A model generated the notes under the pieces. The model was not told the DNA's origin. It saw nothing but the letters and a program-made list of their open reading frames with translations, and ran no database searches. Position numbers and translations under genes: made by a program. From NCBI RefSeq assembly GCF_949987515.2, contig NC_082694.2, positions 39,142,451-39,206,450 of the forward strand: 64,000 nt of DNA, in the 5' to 3' direction. Source of the stretch: Delphinus delphis (Eukaryota; Chordata; Mammalia; Artiodactyla; Delphinidae). This document shows positions 1 through 13,100 of this stretch, in pieces (positions within the stretch are counted from its first letter, which is position 1; every line of letters starts with the position of its first letter).

Positions 1-200
1 GGGTCTTAGTTGCGGCAGGCAGGCTCCTTAGTTGCAGCATGTGGGCTCCTTAGTTGCGTCAGGCAGTCTCCTTAGTTGTGGCATGTGAACTATTAGTTGC
101 GGCAGGCATGTGGGATCTAATTCCCTGACCAGGTATTGAACCCGAGGCCCTGCATTGGGAGCATGGAGTCTTATCCACTGCTCCACCAGGGAAGTCCCAG
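1..200 (-). mobile_element. tRNA-derived SINE (CHR/Bov-tA-like), antisense, runs off left edge
   Basis: The last 100 bases read, in reverse complement, as the standard cetartiodactyl tRNA-Glu-derived SINE head: a start resembling gggacttccctggtgg and a B-box-like ggttcaatacctggtc segment. The left part is a degenerate repeat of the phrase ttagttgcggcatgtgggct. The element is cut by the window edge, so its full length and target-site duplication cannot be judged. Subfamily is uncertain. Confidence 0.85.
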
Positions 201-3069
201 AACACCTTTTTTGAAGGACCAGATAGACCAAGACATCCATCTTTTTCTCTCACAAACCTTAAGACAAGCCTGCTTTAGGAATGGCGAGCAGGTGACCAAA
301 ATGAGACATGGCTATCCCTTCCAGCTCTCTGCTTGTTAAGAGGAAAGAGAAGCACTTCAAAAACCATATCCCTCTTATAATTTGTTGCCTATCAGGTAGG
401 TGGGCCCTTTTAAAAAGGGCCTTTAAGAATTGTTTACTGAATGGAGAAGAAAGTAACCTAGCAACGTAATATTTTTCAAAATCTTAGCTGTAAAGGGCTA
501 TTGCCACGAGCTTTTACCTACTTGATTTAATATTTACACGCTGATTATCTCCTAAGACTTACCCAAGTTACGAAGAAGTGAAAATAAAGCGTTAGCATGA
601 AAAGTGTCCTTCAAACTCTTTTGGGGGGGCTACCTTATTCCCTTTCTGTAAGAAAATTCAAGATTTTGTTCTGATTATTTGGGTCCCAAGGAAGCCTCCA
701 TTACCAAGAGGGCTGTTGGGGGTCTCTAAAATAGCTATATGTTTCCCCCTTGAAATCTTTCATGAAGGTGATTTGTTGTCATTTTCCATTTGAGGAGGGA
801 AAAAAAATTTCTCCAAACTGAAAATAAAGCAAACTGTGTGTTTAGCATCTGTAATTGTGTGCTGAGGAAATTTATTAAGAGCCGCTTGAGAAAAAGCAGA
901 CCTCTGGGCCTCTGTGCTAACTGGCTCCTTGTCGTGAAATAAAACCTTGTTGTTTGAAGTGCCTGATTAATAGCATCGATTTGCTAAACTTGTGCTTCTC
1001 AGATACATTACTCGTTACTTCTGTGATTCACATCTGACAACTCTGGGAAAATGGTTCTGACTGTTGTACCTCTGTGCTTTACAGCTCTATGAAAATAAAC
1101 CAGTATTGCATGAAGCAGCCTAGCTACTTCTATAAAGCAGAAGTAACTAGTACTCCTTCCCCTCAGTGGGAGATACAAACTTGTTTCTCAGCCACTTCAG
1201 ACTGACACATCATACTCTCTACTTGCCAGTTCTCTAGTTAATAAGTAAAACTTTGACACACTCTCAAAATCAATATGTCTAAGAAATGTTTTCCTAATAC
1301 ATTTATTACTTCACTTATGGAATAAATATTTGTCATGTCAGTTCCCTGCTGAAAACTGGTCAGTGACTAGCTACAGGGTAAAGTCCAAACTATATAACTT
1401 GATATTCTGAGACCGTCATCATCTGGCCTCTGCCCATCCTTCAGTCCCATTGTCTATCTGCCCCCAGGTATGAGAGCCACTACAGACTATTGAACCCCTT
1501 ACAGTTCCTGATCATTCTTGCCCTTGGTTTTGTCCTTGTTTGTTTGTTTGTATGTTTGAAATATCTGTTCCATTGAGCAGAAGTCTGTAGAACTCACAGG
1601 ATTAGGGGGATAAGGCAAGGCGTAATGTGAGTTTAGAAAAATCAACTAAATTTTAAGCATATATTTCCTCATACTTAAGGCAGTGACTCCTTTTCCTTTT
1701 TTTGTCATTTATTATTCATAATTGCAAATTATTTTTTTAAAGTTTTCCCCCTGAAGTATTTCTCAATGTAGGGTCCAAATTTGCAACATTTTTCTAAAAG
1801 ATATAATAAATACCCCTTCTCCCTTAATCTGGATTTAATGTTTCTTTGGACTTCTCAAGAGCCTAGTTTTCTGTACTTTTTTCTTATTGATGGGCTGGAA
1901 TCTGTGGGAAGTTTTATGGGCTAATTTATGAATTTGAGATTTCTGGTCTGATTGAGTAGTCACTAGTAGATCTACCTCTTTGTGTCCTGTTCATTCCCTC
2001 CACCCCTATCAGTCACAGGTTATGGCTTAGTCACTGTAGGGCCCTGGTTCCCCAGTATTATGCCTGGATTAGAGATGGAGGTGGGCAGGTATAAGACAAA
2101 CTACAGCCCCCCACCCCCACCCCAGGGAGTATCTTTCAGCTTCCCAGATGCCATTTTGAACTCTCCATGTAGCTATCCTTCCCTACTACTAGGGATGGAT
2201 ACTACTAGTATCCATACTAGTAGTATCCAGCACTACTCTTGAGTCTGTTGACTCTGACTAGAAGCTGCTGATGTTGCTATAGGTTTATTAGCTGCTTGAC
2301 AATGGAGTATAGACATGGAATGGAGGGTTCTTTGGGACTTAATGGTCCGCAGAATCCTACTACCTGCCTGGTGTAGATTCTCCCCCTGGAGAAGAGCCTG
2401 ACATTGTGCCCCTCATGGCTGCCCTCTTGGCTAGTCCCCAGGTGTTAACACTGCACAAGTTACCCAGACCTCTGAGCAGCTTGAATTCTAGGCCGACCTT
2501 AGATACCTAGGCCTTACCTAACCAGTCCTGGGTTGGTCCTCTCTGGGAGACCCACAGTTTTGGGCCATGTGGGGCAGAGAAGAGCCCACTTCACCTTGGC
2601 AGTGGGTGACAGGCAACAGCTTGGAGCCCATGTTTCCAACAAGCGTTGGCCTTGACTTGCTAAAGGGATGTCTTAAAGGTGAAGGAAGGGTGAAATCTTA
2701 CTTTCTTCACAGCTAAACATCCTAGAAAGAAGAGCTAATCTTCAGTGTAGTTTTTATAGCACTTTTCAAGCCTTTTAGCCTTCCTTTTTCTAAAATCTAC
2801 ATGGGACCTTTGCATATTGAACCTTTCCTAGGAGAAAAATGTCTGTCAAAATGGTACAGACCCTCCTTCCCTTCTACCTTTCCTGTCTGTCCTTCCCAGC
2901 AATCTTGTCCTTCCTCATCTTGTGCTCTCCAAAGTGGCTGAACTATGGATTGACCAGGGTTTCCAAAACATCCTAGTCTTTCCCAATCCCTGGTAGAAGA
3001 GGACTGATTGGTCTTGCTTGTCCCAGTTGGCACGAGTCTGAGCTCTTCCAGCTGTCTTTGTGGTGGTGC

Positions 3070-3275
3070 AGTGTAGACAGTGATTAAGAGACTCTGGAGC
3101 CAGACTGCCAGGCTGGTTCAAATCCTGACCCTACCAATTACCAGTGATGTGATCCTAGGCACGTTACTTATGCTGTCTCTGTCTCACCTTCCTTATAAGT
3201 AAAATGGGGATAATGATAGTATCTACCTCATAGTGTTAACATATATGAAGTACTTAGAATAATGCCTGCTCATGG
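3070..3275 (+). repeat. MIR SINE fossil
   Basis: The sequence keeps the recognisable MIR order: a tRNA-like head with ggttcaaatcctgacc, the core phrase for loss of the last digits (gtgatcctaggcacgttactta), and the tail aaaatggggataatgatagt. It is strongly diverged, as expected for an ancient mammal-wide SINE. Confidence 0.75.
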
Positions 3276-3724
3276 TAATCTTTCCTGTGGTGAAATCATC
3301 AGTTATTTCTGTATCTAAGAAAGTTGTCATGGAACCACTTCCCCTGCCCACCCACACTGTATTGACCACTTTCCCATTCCAATATTTGCAGCTTTTAGTC
3401 TGTGATGATCCATCTATCTTAAAATGTATACTAGTTATATTGTGGTTCCAGCTTAGGTTTGCTTACATAATGAATTTCCTTTTAGAATCAAACCTTTTTT
3501 TCCCCCCTCCTCTTCCTTTCATAGAGTTTAATTCTCAAATAATGTTTTTATTTTGTTTTCTTTTGTTTTAAGGAAAAGACGAAAGATAGATTTTTCACCA
3601 TAAGTTTGTAGCCAGGGTGGTAGTGGGGCCTTCCTCCAAACAGTGCTCTGCCTTTGGCTTTCCCATGGAATGGTGGGCTGGGATGATAAGTAAGGTCTGG
3701 CTTTGACATCAGAAACATCTAGCT

Positions 3725-3905
3725 CTGCCATTTAATCATGTTCCCTTGGGAAAAGTACTTAACCTTTTAGAAGCTTGGTGTTCTTTTATTTAATACCTAC
3801 CTCATAAGGTTATAGTAAGGATTAAATGAAATAATGTATGCAGAATTTTAGCTCAGTACCTGGTATGTAATAAGTGCTCAATAAGTGGTATTTATTATTA
3901 TCATT
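3725..3905 (+). repeat. MIR SINE fossil (3' part)
   Basis: It has the MIR core and tail phrases: cttgggaaaagtacttaacc, tacctcataaggttatagta, taagtgctcaataagtggta, ending in tattattatcattgctat. The tRNA-like head is weak or missing. Confidence 0.7.
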
Positions 3906-4068
3906 GCTATTTTTAGTAGAGATTGGGATTAGAGGTGTGATGATGACTATTCCTTGGGATTCTCTTGTAGATTGTTTAAGACAAATTGGGTTTCTACCAA
4001 AGGATGGGAATGAAAGTCTTAGCACTGTTATGTCTCTGATTTTTTTTTTCTTTATCTGCTTTCCAAAG

Positions 4069-4125
4069 GCTTTAATTTTTCATCCTCTGGGAGAGAAGAT
4101 GTAGATGTGAGAACATTAGGAAATG
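4069..4125 (+). CDS. PUS10: PUS10 coding exon with catalytic Asp
   Basis: This is a 57-bp exon between acceptor ccaaag and donor gtaaga. It encodes (S)FNFSSSGREDVDVRTLGN plus one base of the next codon. GRED-VDVR is the catalytic motif of the Pus10 family, and the Asp after Glu is the nucleophile. The exon begins with two bases of a split Ser codon whose first base lies in the preceding, unseen exon. Confidence 0.93.
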
Positions 4126-7100
4126 GTAAGATTGTGACAATATCACTTGACTGGAACTAACTTTCAGATTATCACCCTTTTCAGACAGCAGCTTTTTTGT
4201 AGTCACTTAGTCATAATCAAAGTTGGCAGAGTCCAGAGCTTCTCCATGTGAGGAAGGCTTGTGGATTATGGAGCTACCCTTGTAAATTATATGACTATGT
4301 TTTAACAGGGCTCATTTCTTCAGAGGCCATCTTTATTGAATACCTGTAGGTTATAAGGGACTTCTATGTGCATTAACAAAGAGGTGCCTGATTTTTTCCA
4401 AAACTTTGATAATTAATTGTTCCTTTTAATAACATTTCAGTACCAGTACAATTTTCAAAATGCACCTCATTTAAATTGCAAAATGTCTTCATTTAAAAAG
4501 TGCTTCTGCTCTCTTAGCCTTCATTTCTCTCATTTTACATTGTTGCATTACAAGAAGGATGATGAGAGTAATCCTGAGGTATTCGAGATTTATAGTCCCT
4601 TCTTCTCATGGAATCTCAGCTTTTCATTTCACTAGGCTAGGAGAACGTATTTCAATTTGGTATACCTGGGCATTGCTGCATGTGACAACATTACGTTAGT
4701 GTAACCAAGTCAATTAGTGGCTGTTTGGATTTGATTTTGTAATTAACACAGGCTTGTTCATGGACTTTTGGGAAAGCAGTCGTTTTTACATATTGCCTGT
4801 CCTGGGGTTTAGCAGCCCCCAAACAGCCCCTTGATTCTTTTCACACATTCTTCTCTCCCCCAGATGTAGTCATGTCACTAAACTTTCAGTCCTCTAGAGC
4901 TCAACTCGTTTTTTCACACCTCCTAACCCTCTTGCATTAGCCCAAATGTTAACTCCATCAACACGTTTCTGTTTCATGACGGGGTGTGTGCTGCCAGGAA
5001 GGCCCTTTGCAATTGAGCTGGTGAATCCTCATAGAGTACATTTCACTTCACAAGAAATTAAGGAACTTCAGCAGGTAAACCACTTCATGACATGGAAATT
5101 GTCATGTTTCTGCAACTCTGTAACTGAACTAGAGTTGCTAATTGTTTTTCTTTCTCTAATACTACAGAAAATTAATAACTCGTCTAACAAAATCCAAGTC
5201 CGTGACTTGCAGCTTGTCACAAGGTAAGGGTAGGATCACTGGAGATGTTTTCAAGAGGGGAGTTTTGGTTGTAGATCATTTATCTGATAAGGGGTTTGTA
5301 TCCAGAATATGTAAAGAACTCCTACAACTCAATAATAAGAAAATAACTCAGTTAAAAATGGAGAGATGATTAAGTGAACATTTCTCCAAAAAGGATACAC
5401 AAAATAACCAGTGAATACATGAAAAAATGATCAACATCATTAGTCATTAGAGAAATGCAAATCAAAACCACAGTGAGATCCCACTTCACAAAAAGACAGA
5501 AAATAACAAGTGTTGGCAAGGATATGGAGAAATTGGATCCCTCATACATTGCTGTGGGATTATAAGTGGTGCCACTTTGCAAAACAGTTTAGCAGTTTCT
5601 CAAAAAGTTAAATATAGAGTAACCATATGGCCCAGCAGTTCCACTTCTAGATATATACCCACGAGAAATGGAAATGTACATCCACACAGAGACTTCTGCA
5701 TGAATGTTTATAGTAGCATTACTCATAATAGCAAAAAAGTAGAAACAACCCAAATGTCTATGGATGAACAAAATGTGAATGTGGTATATCCATACAGTGG
5801 AATATCATTTAGTAATAAAAAGGGATGAAGTACGGATACATGCTGCAACATGGATGAACCTTGAAAACATTATAAAGTGAAAGAAGCCAGACATCAAATA
5901 CCACTTATTGTGTATTTTACAATATTCACATTTTAATATATGAAATGTTCAGAGTAGGAAAATCTATAGAGACAGAAAGTCAACAAGTGGTTGCCAAGGG
6001 CTGGGGGAAATGAGGAATGAGAAGTGATTGCAAATAGGTGCGGAGTTTCTCTTCTGGGGTGATGAAAGTGTTCTAAAGTTAGATTGTGGTAATAGCTGCA
6101 CAACTCTGTAAACGTACTAAAAATCACTGAATCGTTCAGTTACACAGGGGAATTGTATGTAAATTATATCTCAATAAATCTATTTTTAAAGAAAGGGAAG
6201 TTTGGGGCAAGTCTTGTCTGTATTTTATATATTCAGACAAACTTTCTTTTATTGTTTTTGTTTAGAGAGGCAATAGGTCATATGAAAGAAGGTGAAGAAG
6301 AAAAGACCAAGACCTATAGTGCCTTAATATGGACAAATAAAGCGATACAGAGGAAGGACATTGAATTCCTAGATGACATAAAGGTAGTTCAGTGCTCTAA
6401 TTCTTTTATTTTTCTACTGCCTATAAAAGAGTCCTTTGTCTTCTCGTTTATTACCAACAAGTCATAGCGCATAGGCTTTGGGGACTGTGAGACCTGGTTC
6501 TAAATCTTGCCTTTGCCATTTACTAGTTAAATGACTGGGCAATTCATCTAACCTGTGTGAGAAGCAGTGTTGCTAGTGATTAAGAGTCTGACTCCAAGGA
6601 CAGATCGTCTGGGTGCAAATCCTGGTTCTGCATTTCTTAGTTGTGTGACTTTGGACAAGTTGCTTAGCCTCTTTATGCTTCTGTTTTCTTCATCTGTAAA
6701 ATTAGTTAAAAGAATTAAATGGGGTTAGCCATATAAAGCTCTTAGAATAGAATCTGACACATAGAAAACACTCAGCAATGCTATTATTATATTTGGCCAT
6801 TTGCAAAAAGGAAATAGAAAATAGAACTTATCTAATAGAATTGATGCTCAGATTAAGTGCATAAATAAAACATGTTGTAAATAGGGCTTCCCTGGTGGCA
6901 CAGTGGTTGAGAGTCCGCCTGCCGATGCAGGGGACACTGCTTCGTGCCCCGGTCTGGGAAGATCCCACATGCCACGGAGTGGCTGGGCCCGTGAGCCATG
7001 GCTGCTGAGCCTGTGCGTCCGGAGCCTGTGCTCCGCAACGGGAGAGGCCACAACAGTGAGAGGCCCGTGTACCGCAAAAAAAAAAAAAAAAGAGCAACTC

Positions 7101-10100
7101 CAAATGGCCAAGAATCATTTGAAAAGATGTTCCACCTCCAGATTGAAGTAACAATAAGACATCACTTTATTCTTCTGAGACTAAGAATACCTGTTGGTTG
7201 GAGGGAGGAGAAGGCTAGTTATATACATTTTCAGTAGAAATGTAAGTGTTTCAGCCTTTTTGGAAAACAATGTGGCAGTGACTGTAAAAATAAAAAATAG
7301 ACTGGTCTTCTACCCAGTACTTCCACTACTGGCAGGACAAGAAATAAAACTCCAGTGCATAAGGATATGTGCACAAGGATGTTTGTTGACTTTGTTCAGA
7401 GTGACAAAATCAACAACAAAACTGGAAACAAAAGTGAATTTCCTTCAATAAGGAAATGGTAGAACACGTTGGAATATTATACAGCTGTTTAAAAAAACTA
7501 AAACAGCATGTGATCCCATTTAATTTACATTATTGTGTGTATATATGCCTAAAACTGTTGGAAGAAAAGATAGAGGTAGGTCTACATCTAGGACTTGTAG
7601 GAACACCCATGATGTTACCGGAAAAAAGCAAGGTGCAAAATAACGTTTATAGTATGAGTGTTTTGGTGAAAACATACATGTCATTAACCTGCTTAGAGAA
7701 GTTTACCTATAAAATGAGGGGTGGACTAGATGATCCCCAGTGGGCCCTCCACTTCTCAGGTTCTGTGATTCCAAATCTAAGGCCTTCTGGCCTTTGGCCC
7801 TATTATCTAGGGTCTTTAGGATGATAGTTATGCTATAGACAGATATCCTTAAAATTGCAAAACAAATTTGTAAACCTCTGTTCTATCACATGTGTACATG
7901 TATACAGCTCATTTAGAATGCTGTGGGGAAAATAAAAACTCATTTTAAAAATAGATTTACAGTTTGGGAGTAGCCATAGAGCTGATTCAGAAATGATGCT
8001 GAAAGATGATTGGTATAGGTACACACTAAGTAGTGAAAGGGTCTGATTTAATGGCCCACTGCCCAATTGGACTGATGAGACTAGGTGACGTCTAATAATT
8101 TTTTTAAAGTGTTAGGGTTAAAACATTTTTCAGATACTCCTATTGGCATCAAAAATAAAAAAACTGAGTTACTGCCCCATTCTGAGAAAAGGTCACTTCA
8201 AATTTACCACTTGCCTCCTTTTTTTTAAGGGCAACCTACTTCTAAGGAAAAAAGTCACCTACGTGTGTTTCTGAAAATTCAGTATGGGGACATGAAAGCG
8301 GTTTCCTTTCATTTGCTAGACACAAGCAACCAAAAACGACACGCAACTGTGTTGATCTGAGTGTTATGTTGGAAGCAGTGGTGCATCTACTAGCTCAGTT
8401 GTACCTCCATTGACTGCTCCTGGGTCAGAGTCCAGGGAGTGACTCGAGGTAAAGGAAACAGAGGGGAAGGGCACACCTTAGCAAGTCACTCCTTTAAAGG
8501 CCAGCTGGTTCTGTGCTCTTAAGTGGAGGCCATATCTTTATCGATTCTATAATAATTCAGCCTTGTCCTTTTTTTCGTCTTTTTGGCCAGAGTAATGTTA
8601 AACGTTGTGGAAACAACTTATCTCATCAGAGCAAAGTGCTTCTAAAAATCAAAGAATTATAGAATCGTAAGGAGGAGTCACTGACTCACTGCTCTGATAA
8701 AAGCAGTCATACCATTTCAAGTGTAGTCTTTGTCAGAACCTGTTCTTCTTTCTTGGTACAGAATTTGGTAGGGGGAGACCAGACAGAAATCTTTCTTTTC
8801 TCAGCATGGCTTTAGGCACTCACTAATCATGTAAATCAGGCAGGAGTTGTTCCTACAAGAAAGTTCAGAGGATTCAAAGTTCTTATGAACCTGAGTTGCT
8901 GGTTATGCCCAATATCTTTTTTTTTTTTTTTTTCCCCAATACGTGGGCCTCTCACTGTTGCGGCCTCTCCCGTTGCAGAGCACAGGCTCCGGACGCTCAG
9001 GCTCAGCGGCCATGGCTCACGGGCCCAGCCGCTCCGCGGCATGTGGGATCTTCCTGGACCGGGGCACGAACCCGCGTCCGCCGCATAGGCAGGCGGACTC
9101 CCAACCACTGCGCCACCAGGGAAGCCCAACCTCTATTTCTTAATTTATATCTTGTGACATAAAAGGACATCTCTAATTGTGAGAAAAACAAGACTTTGTC
9201 CCTAAAAACCTGAGTTGTAAAGAAACATGCAGTATTATTCTCAAGTAACCTGAACTGGGCTAACAAATATTGAGAGGTCCTGGTTTATTGTACACACTTA
9301 TTTGTAATTATTATTTGGAAATACCACCCTAGACAGAGATCCAGCTGTTAATTTTCCAGATAAATCCTTTTGTATAACCAAAAAAAAAAAAATCCTGTGA
9401 GTAGGTATATGGCTCTCGCTAAAACATGGACACTGCCCAGGCACACAGGTGATGCTCATGTCCCACCTTCTACACCATTTCTCACCTCAGTCTGAAATCC
9501 CCACTATTAGGTCACTCTGTTGGGTTAGGGGAAAAAAAGGTAAGAACATTATCTTTTAGAAGAGCTCTATTTAAAGGGCAGGATAAGACTCCGGGGTCCA
9601 ATCAATTTGTTAATATTAGAGCAAAAGAGACCTTGGGTATCATTTACTTCAAAGCCTTTTTTTAATGGCATACTGGGGCCCAGAAAATGAGTAATTGTGG
9701 CCTAGGTTATAGGAAGTCTCACAGAGTCTGAACCTTAGAGGATACAATTTATGATAGTATTAGTTTCTATCCTGACACTGATAGATGGGGGTGCCTGTAG
9801 TGAGCCATGGATGAACAAAGGAGATGCTAAAATGGGCTTCACTGGGCGGCAAAGCTGATGCATGGTTATCATATCCTCCTCTAGGACTTAAAGATTGACC
9901 AGAAAACACCTTTACGGGTCCTTCACCGGAGGCCCCTGGCTGTGAGAACTCGCATCATTCACTCCATGGAGACACACTATGTGGATGAGCACCATTTCCG
10001 CCTCTACCTGAAGACTCAGGCAGGAACGTATCCTTTCACTGTCTGTGTAGCACTGATCTAACCAGAATCCTATTGGGAAAGTTCATGCTGCCCTAGAAAA

Positions 10101-13100
10101 GAGGTTCAACCTTATCTCGGAACAGTTCGGGAAAGGTTTGGGCTGGAGAAGAATCCTTTTTTTGTTTTTCGTTTTTTTTTTTTTTGGTCTGGAGTGTTTT
10201 TACCCATTAAATTTGTGTTTTTCAAGATGACATATTAAACCATGAGGCAGCAGCGAATTCAATGTGAACCTTAAAATTTTTAGTGTCTCACATCATGCTG
10301 AGGTGCTGAGGGCATAGTAAGTGCTCAGGGAACACTTTTAATTGATTCATTCATCGATTCATGTCTTTACACATTTTGCAAGTCACATATTCATGACCAC
10401 ATTTGAGTCCTTTCAGCATTTCGAGCATTTGCCCCAAATGATTAAACAGGGATGGTAGATGGGAATGGCCCTACTTTACATGTAGACCATCACATTATTT
10501 GGCCACTGGCCCAGAACAAGAGAAGAGTCCCAGTTTGATCACTTGTTCATAACTTACCCTGCTTTGTGTGGTTTTGTATCATATCTTAGTTGCTGGTTAA
10601 AATGTATCAGGGAGCTGCCATAGTCTTAGCTTTAGTTTAGTTTTCAAAGGTGCTCCTAGTTTTTGTTTGTTTCTTGGCTTTATATTATTTTGTGATCCAA
10701 TAGCATGAAGCATGAAACCTTCTAATTAGTATAAAACTAATGACATACTTATTGGATACAATAGAGGGAAAAATGTCATTTTAATCACCAAATAGCATTC
10801 TCACTATATTGCTATAATTAATCTGCCTCTCCTTTCCCATCAACCTTCTCTCCCCTCTTCTTTCCCTACTCCACCCCAGGACTGACTAAGCTGAAACAGG
10901 TACAGGTTATTTACTCCTAAAATCTTCTAAATTTTTGCAGTTTGGATCTATTTAGACCAGTGGGCATGGAGCACATTTGCCTATTGTAGATGGAATGTGG
11001 ATGGAATTTCAAAGAAATCACAGATTTTAAAAACATATTTTTACCTAATTTCAGCTTTGGTTTTGGTGTGCTAGGAAGAAATGCAATGGTCTTATGGAGA
11101 AGCTAATGTCTTTTCAATCTCATTAACATATTTTTAGAACCAGCCATGTACATGTACTTAAGGCATTAGCAAAGAAAGGCTATTTGGTAAAACTTTATTT
11201 TTTTATAAATTTATTTATTTTATTTATTTATTTTTGGCTGCATTGGGTCTTCGTTGCTGCACATGGGCTTTCTCTAGTCGCGGCTAGTGGGGGCTACTCT
11301 TTGTTGTGGTATGCGGGCTTCTCACTGTGGTGGCTTCTCTTGTTGCAGAGCACGGGCTCTAGGCACGCGGGCTCATTAGTTGTGGCTCACAGGCTCTAGA
11401 GCGCAAACTCAGTAGTTGCGGTGCATGGGCTTAGTTGCTCCATAGCATGTGGGATCTTCCCGGACCATGGCTCAAACCCATTTCCCCTGCATTGGCAGGC
11501 AGATTCTTAACCACTGCGCCACCAGGAAAGTCCCTATTTGGTAAAACTTTAGATACCACGTGGTTATACACAGAAGTATGTGAATTTTTTTCATATATTG
11601 CTCAGTATAATGAAGTAGTTCATTTGACTTATACCTCATAAAAAACATTCTGGACCTTTTAACTGGTTATTCTGGGGCTTTTTGGTCATCTCCCCTCATC
11701 ATTGTTACTTAGAAGTAGCACCCTCTAAAGAAGTGAGAGAAAAAGGACAATTGTTGAGTAATTATGAGTTTAGCAAAGAAGACAGTTAATAGATAATTAT
11801 ATGCCTTATGCTTGAGTCAAAACATTTGGTGAAAGTATAGTAAACAAACTATCAGAAAGTGAGGAGGACATAATGTCAGCATATTATGGTGTTAACTTTT
11901 TATTTATCATCTGAGAATAAACTTTTTTATATTCAAATTATATTAATTTTTATACTAAGTGCTGCTTTATAGACACAACAATGCTAAATGAGTGTTTACT
12001 GAATGCTGGCAAAAACACATCTTTCAGATAAAATACTGTTAAGATTATAGTAGAGTTCTGTGTAAGGAGTGTTAAGGTAATCTGAATAATTCTAGGATCA
12101 GTCATTGACTTTGAAATTTTGAAGATCTATGAGGAAAACACACACAAAAAGAATTAGGTCTATTGCTAACCATGCAAGAATTGCAAACAACTAAAATTTA
12201 CGTCCTTTGATGATCCTTCTGAAGGGCCTTCATCAAGTCTAAATTAATAAGTTCATTTTCTCTCCCATCCTGTTGCTGTTGTCACTGGGTCATGTTATAA
12301 GGAAAGCCATCATTGAGGTCGCTCTATGAGTGACCCTGTGAAAACCTACCATTTGGCAGCCGCCTACTGTCATTATCGAAAAATGATGAGACCCAAAAGA
12401 TGACCAAATAGAATCTGTGGCAAAAAAGAAAATAGCTGAGGTTTTTTTTACTATAGTTAATATAAAAAATCCATATTCAAACCTTGGCACTTGGAGATGA
12501 GCCAAAAGAAAAGTCATGACTCTTGGGAAGTTTGACATGGGCCCTAGGTCCCAGTGTTAGCTGCCAGGCTGGTAGGAACCAGTTTGCCATCCTTAGTTTA
12601 TTTACTGCCATAGCTGTAATTTCTAAGACATACATCCCAAGTCATGGCTCAGAAATAAACTCCCTTTTATAACCTTTCTGCTTTTGTTTTGTCATTTCCC
12701 CTTCAACCTGTCAAATCTCATCAAACAGTTGGTGTTGCATGGTTATCTTCATTTTTTCCTTAAACAAAACCCAGCTACATTAAAGAGTTTGTACATGGAG
12801 ACTTTGGAAGAACGAAGCCGAACATTTGCTCTCTGATGGATGTGACTGCAGACATTCTTGAGCTGGATGTTGAGGTAAACCATTTTATTGTGGAAATGCC
12901 TCTTTGTACGCTGAATCAGCCAAGGTTATGCTTTTTTAGCATTAAACCAAATAGTACTATTCACTTTAATAGGTATTTGAAAACAGTCAAAATCTCACAG
13001 TAGCATTGAATTGCAAGGAGGGACTATCTTCAGAATTTTTATTTTTTAAAAAACACAAGGTCTCATTTATAATCCTTGCAAATATATAGCTAATTTACTA

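Larger units (their letters stand above)
201..4068. other. PUS10 intron (5' part outside window)
   Basis: This is non-coding sequence upstream of the first recognisable PUS10 exon. I searched it for the preceding PUS10 coding sequence and did not recognise any, so the upstream exons are probably beyond the left edge. It contains two MIR fossils (about 3070-3275 and 3725-3905) and a 12-bp perfect hairpin at 2197-2228. Otherwise I see nothing of note. Confidence 0.6.

Noticed and set aside
3272..3571. 99-residue open frame in PUS10 intron
   Set aside because: There are no splice signals joining PUS10 and the content is hydrophobic and T-rich, as expected of chance AT-rich sequence.
6828..7237. 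Several overlapping open frames of 70-108 residues on both strands
   Set aside because: They lie entirely in a CHR-2-type SINE; the same RSHMPRSGWAREPW-type text appears wherever that SINE occurs, so these are repeat by-products.
7456..7824. 122-residue open frame in PUS10 intron
   Set aside because: It overlaps a decayed LINE-1 and shows no coherent domain.
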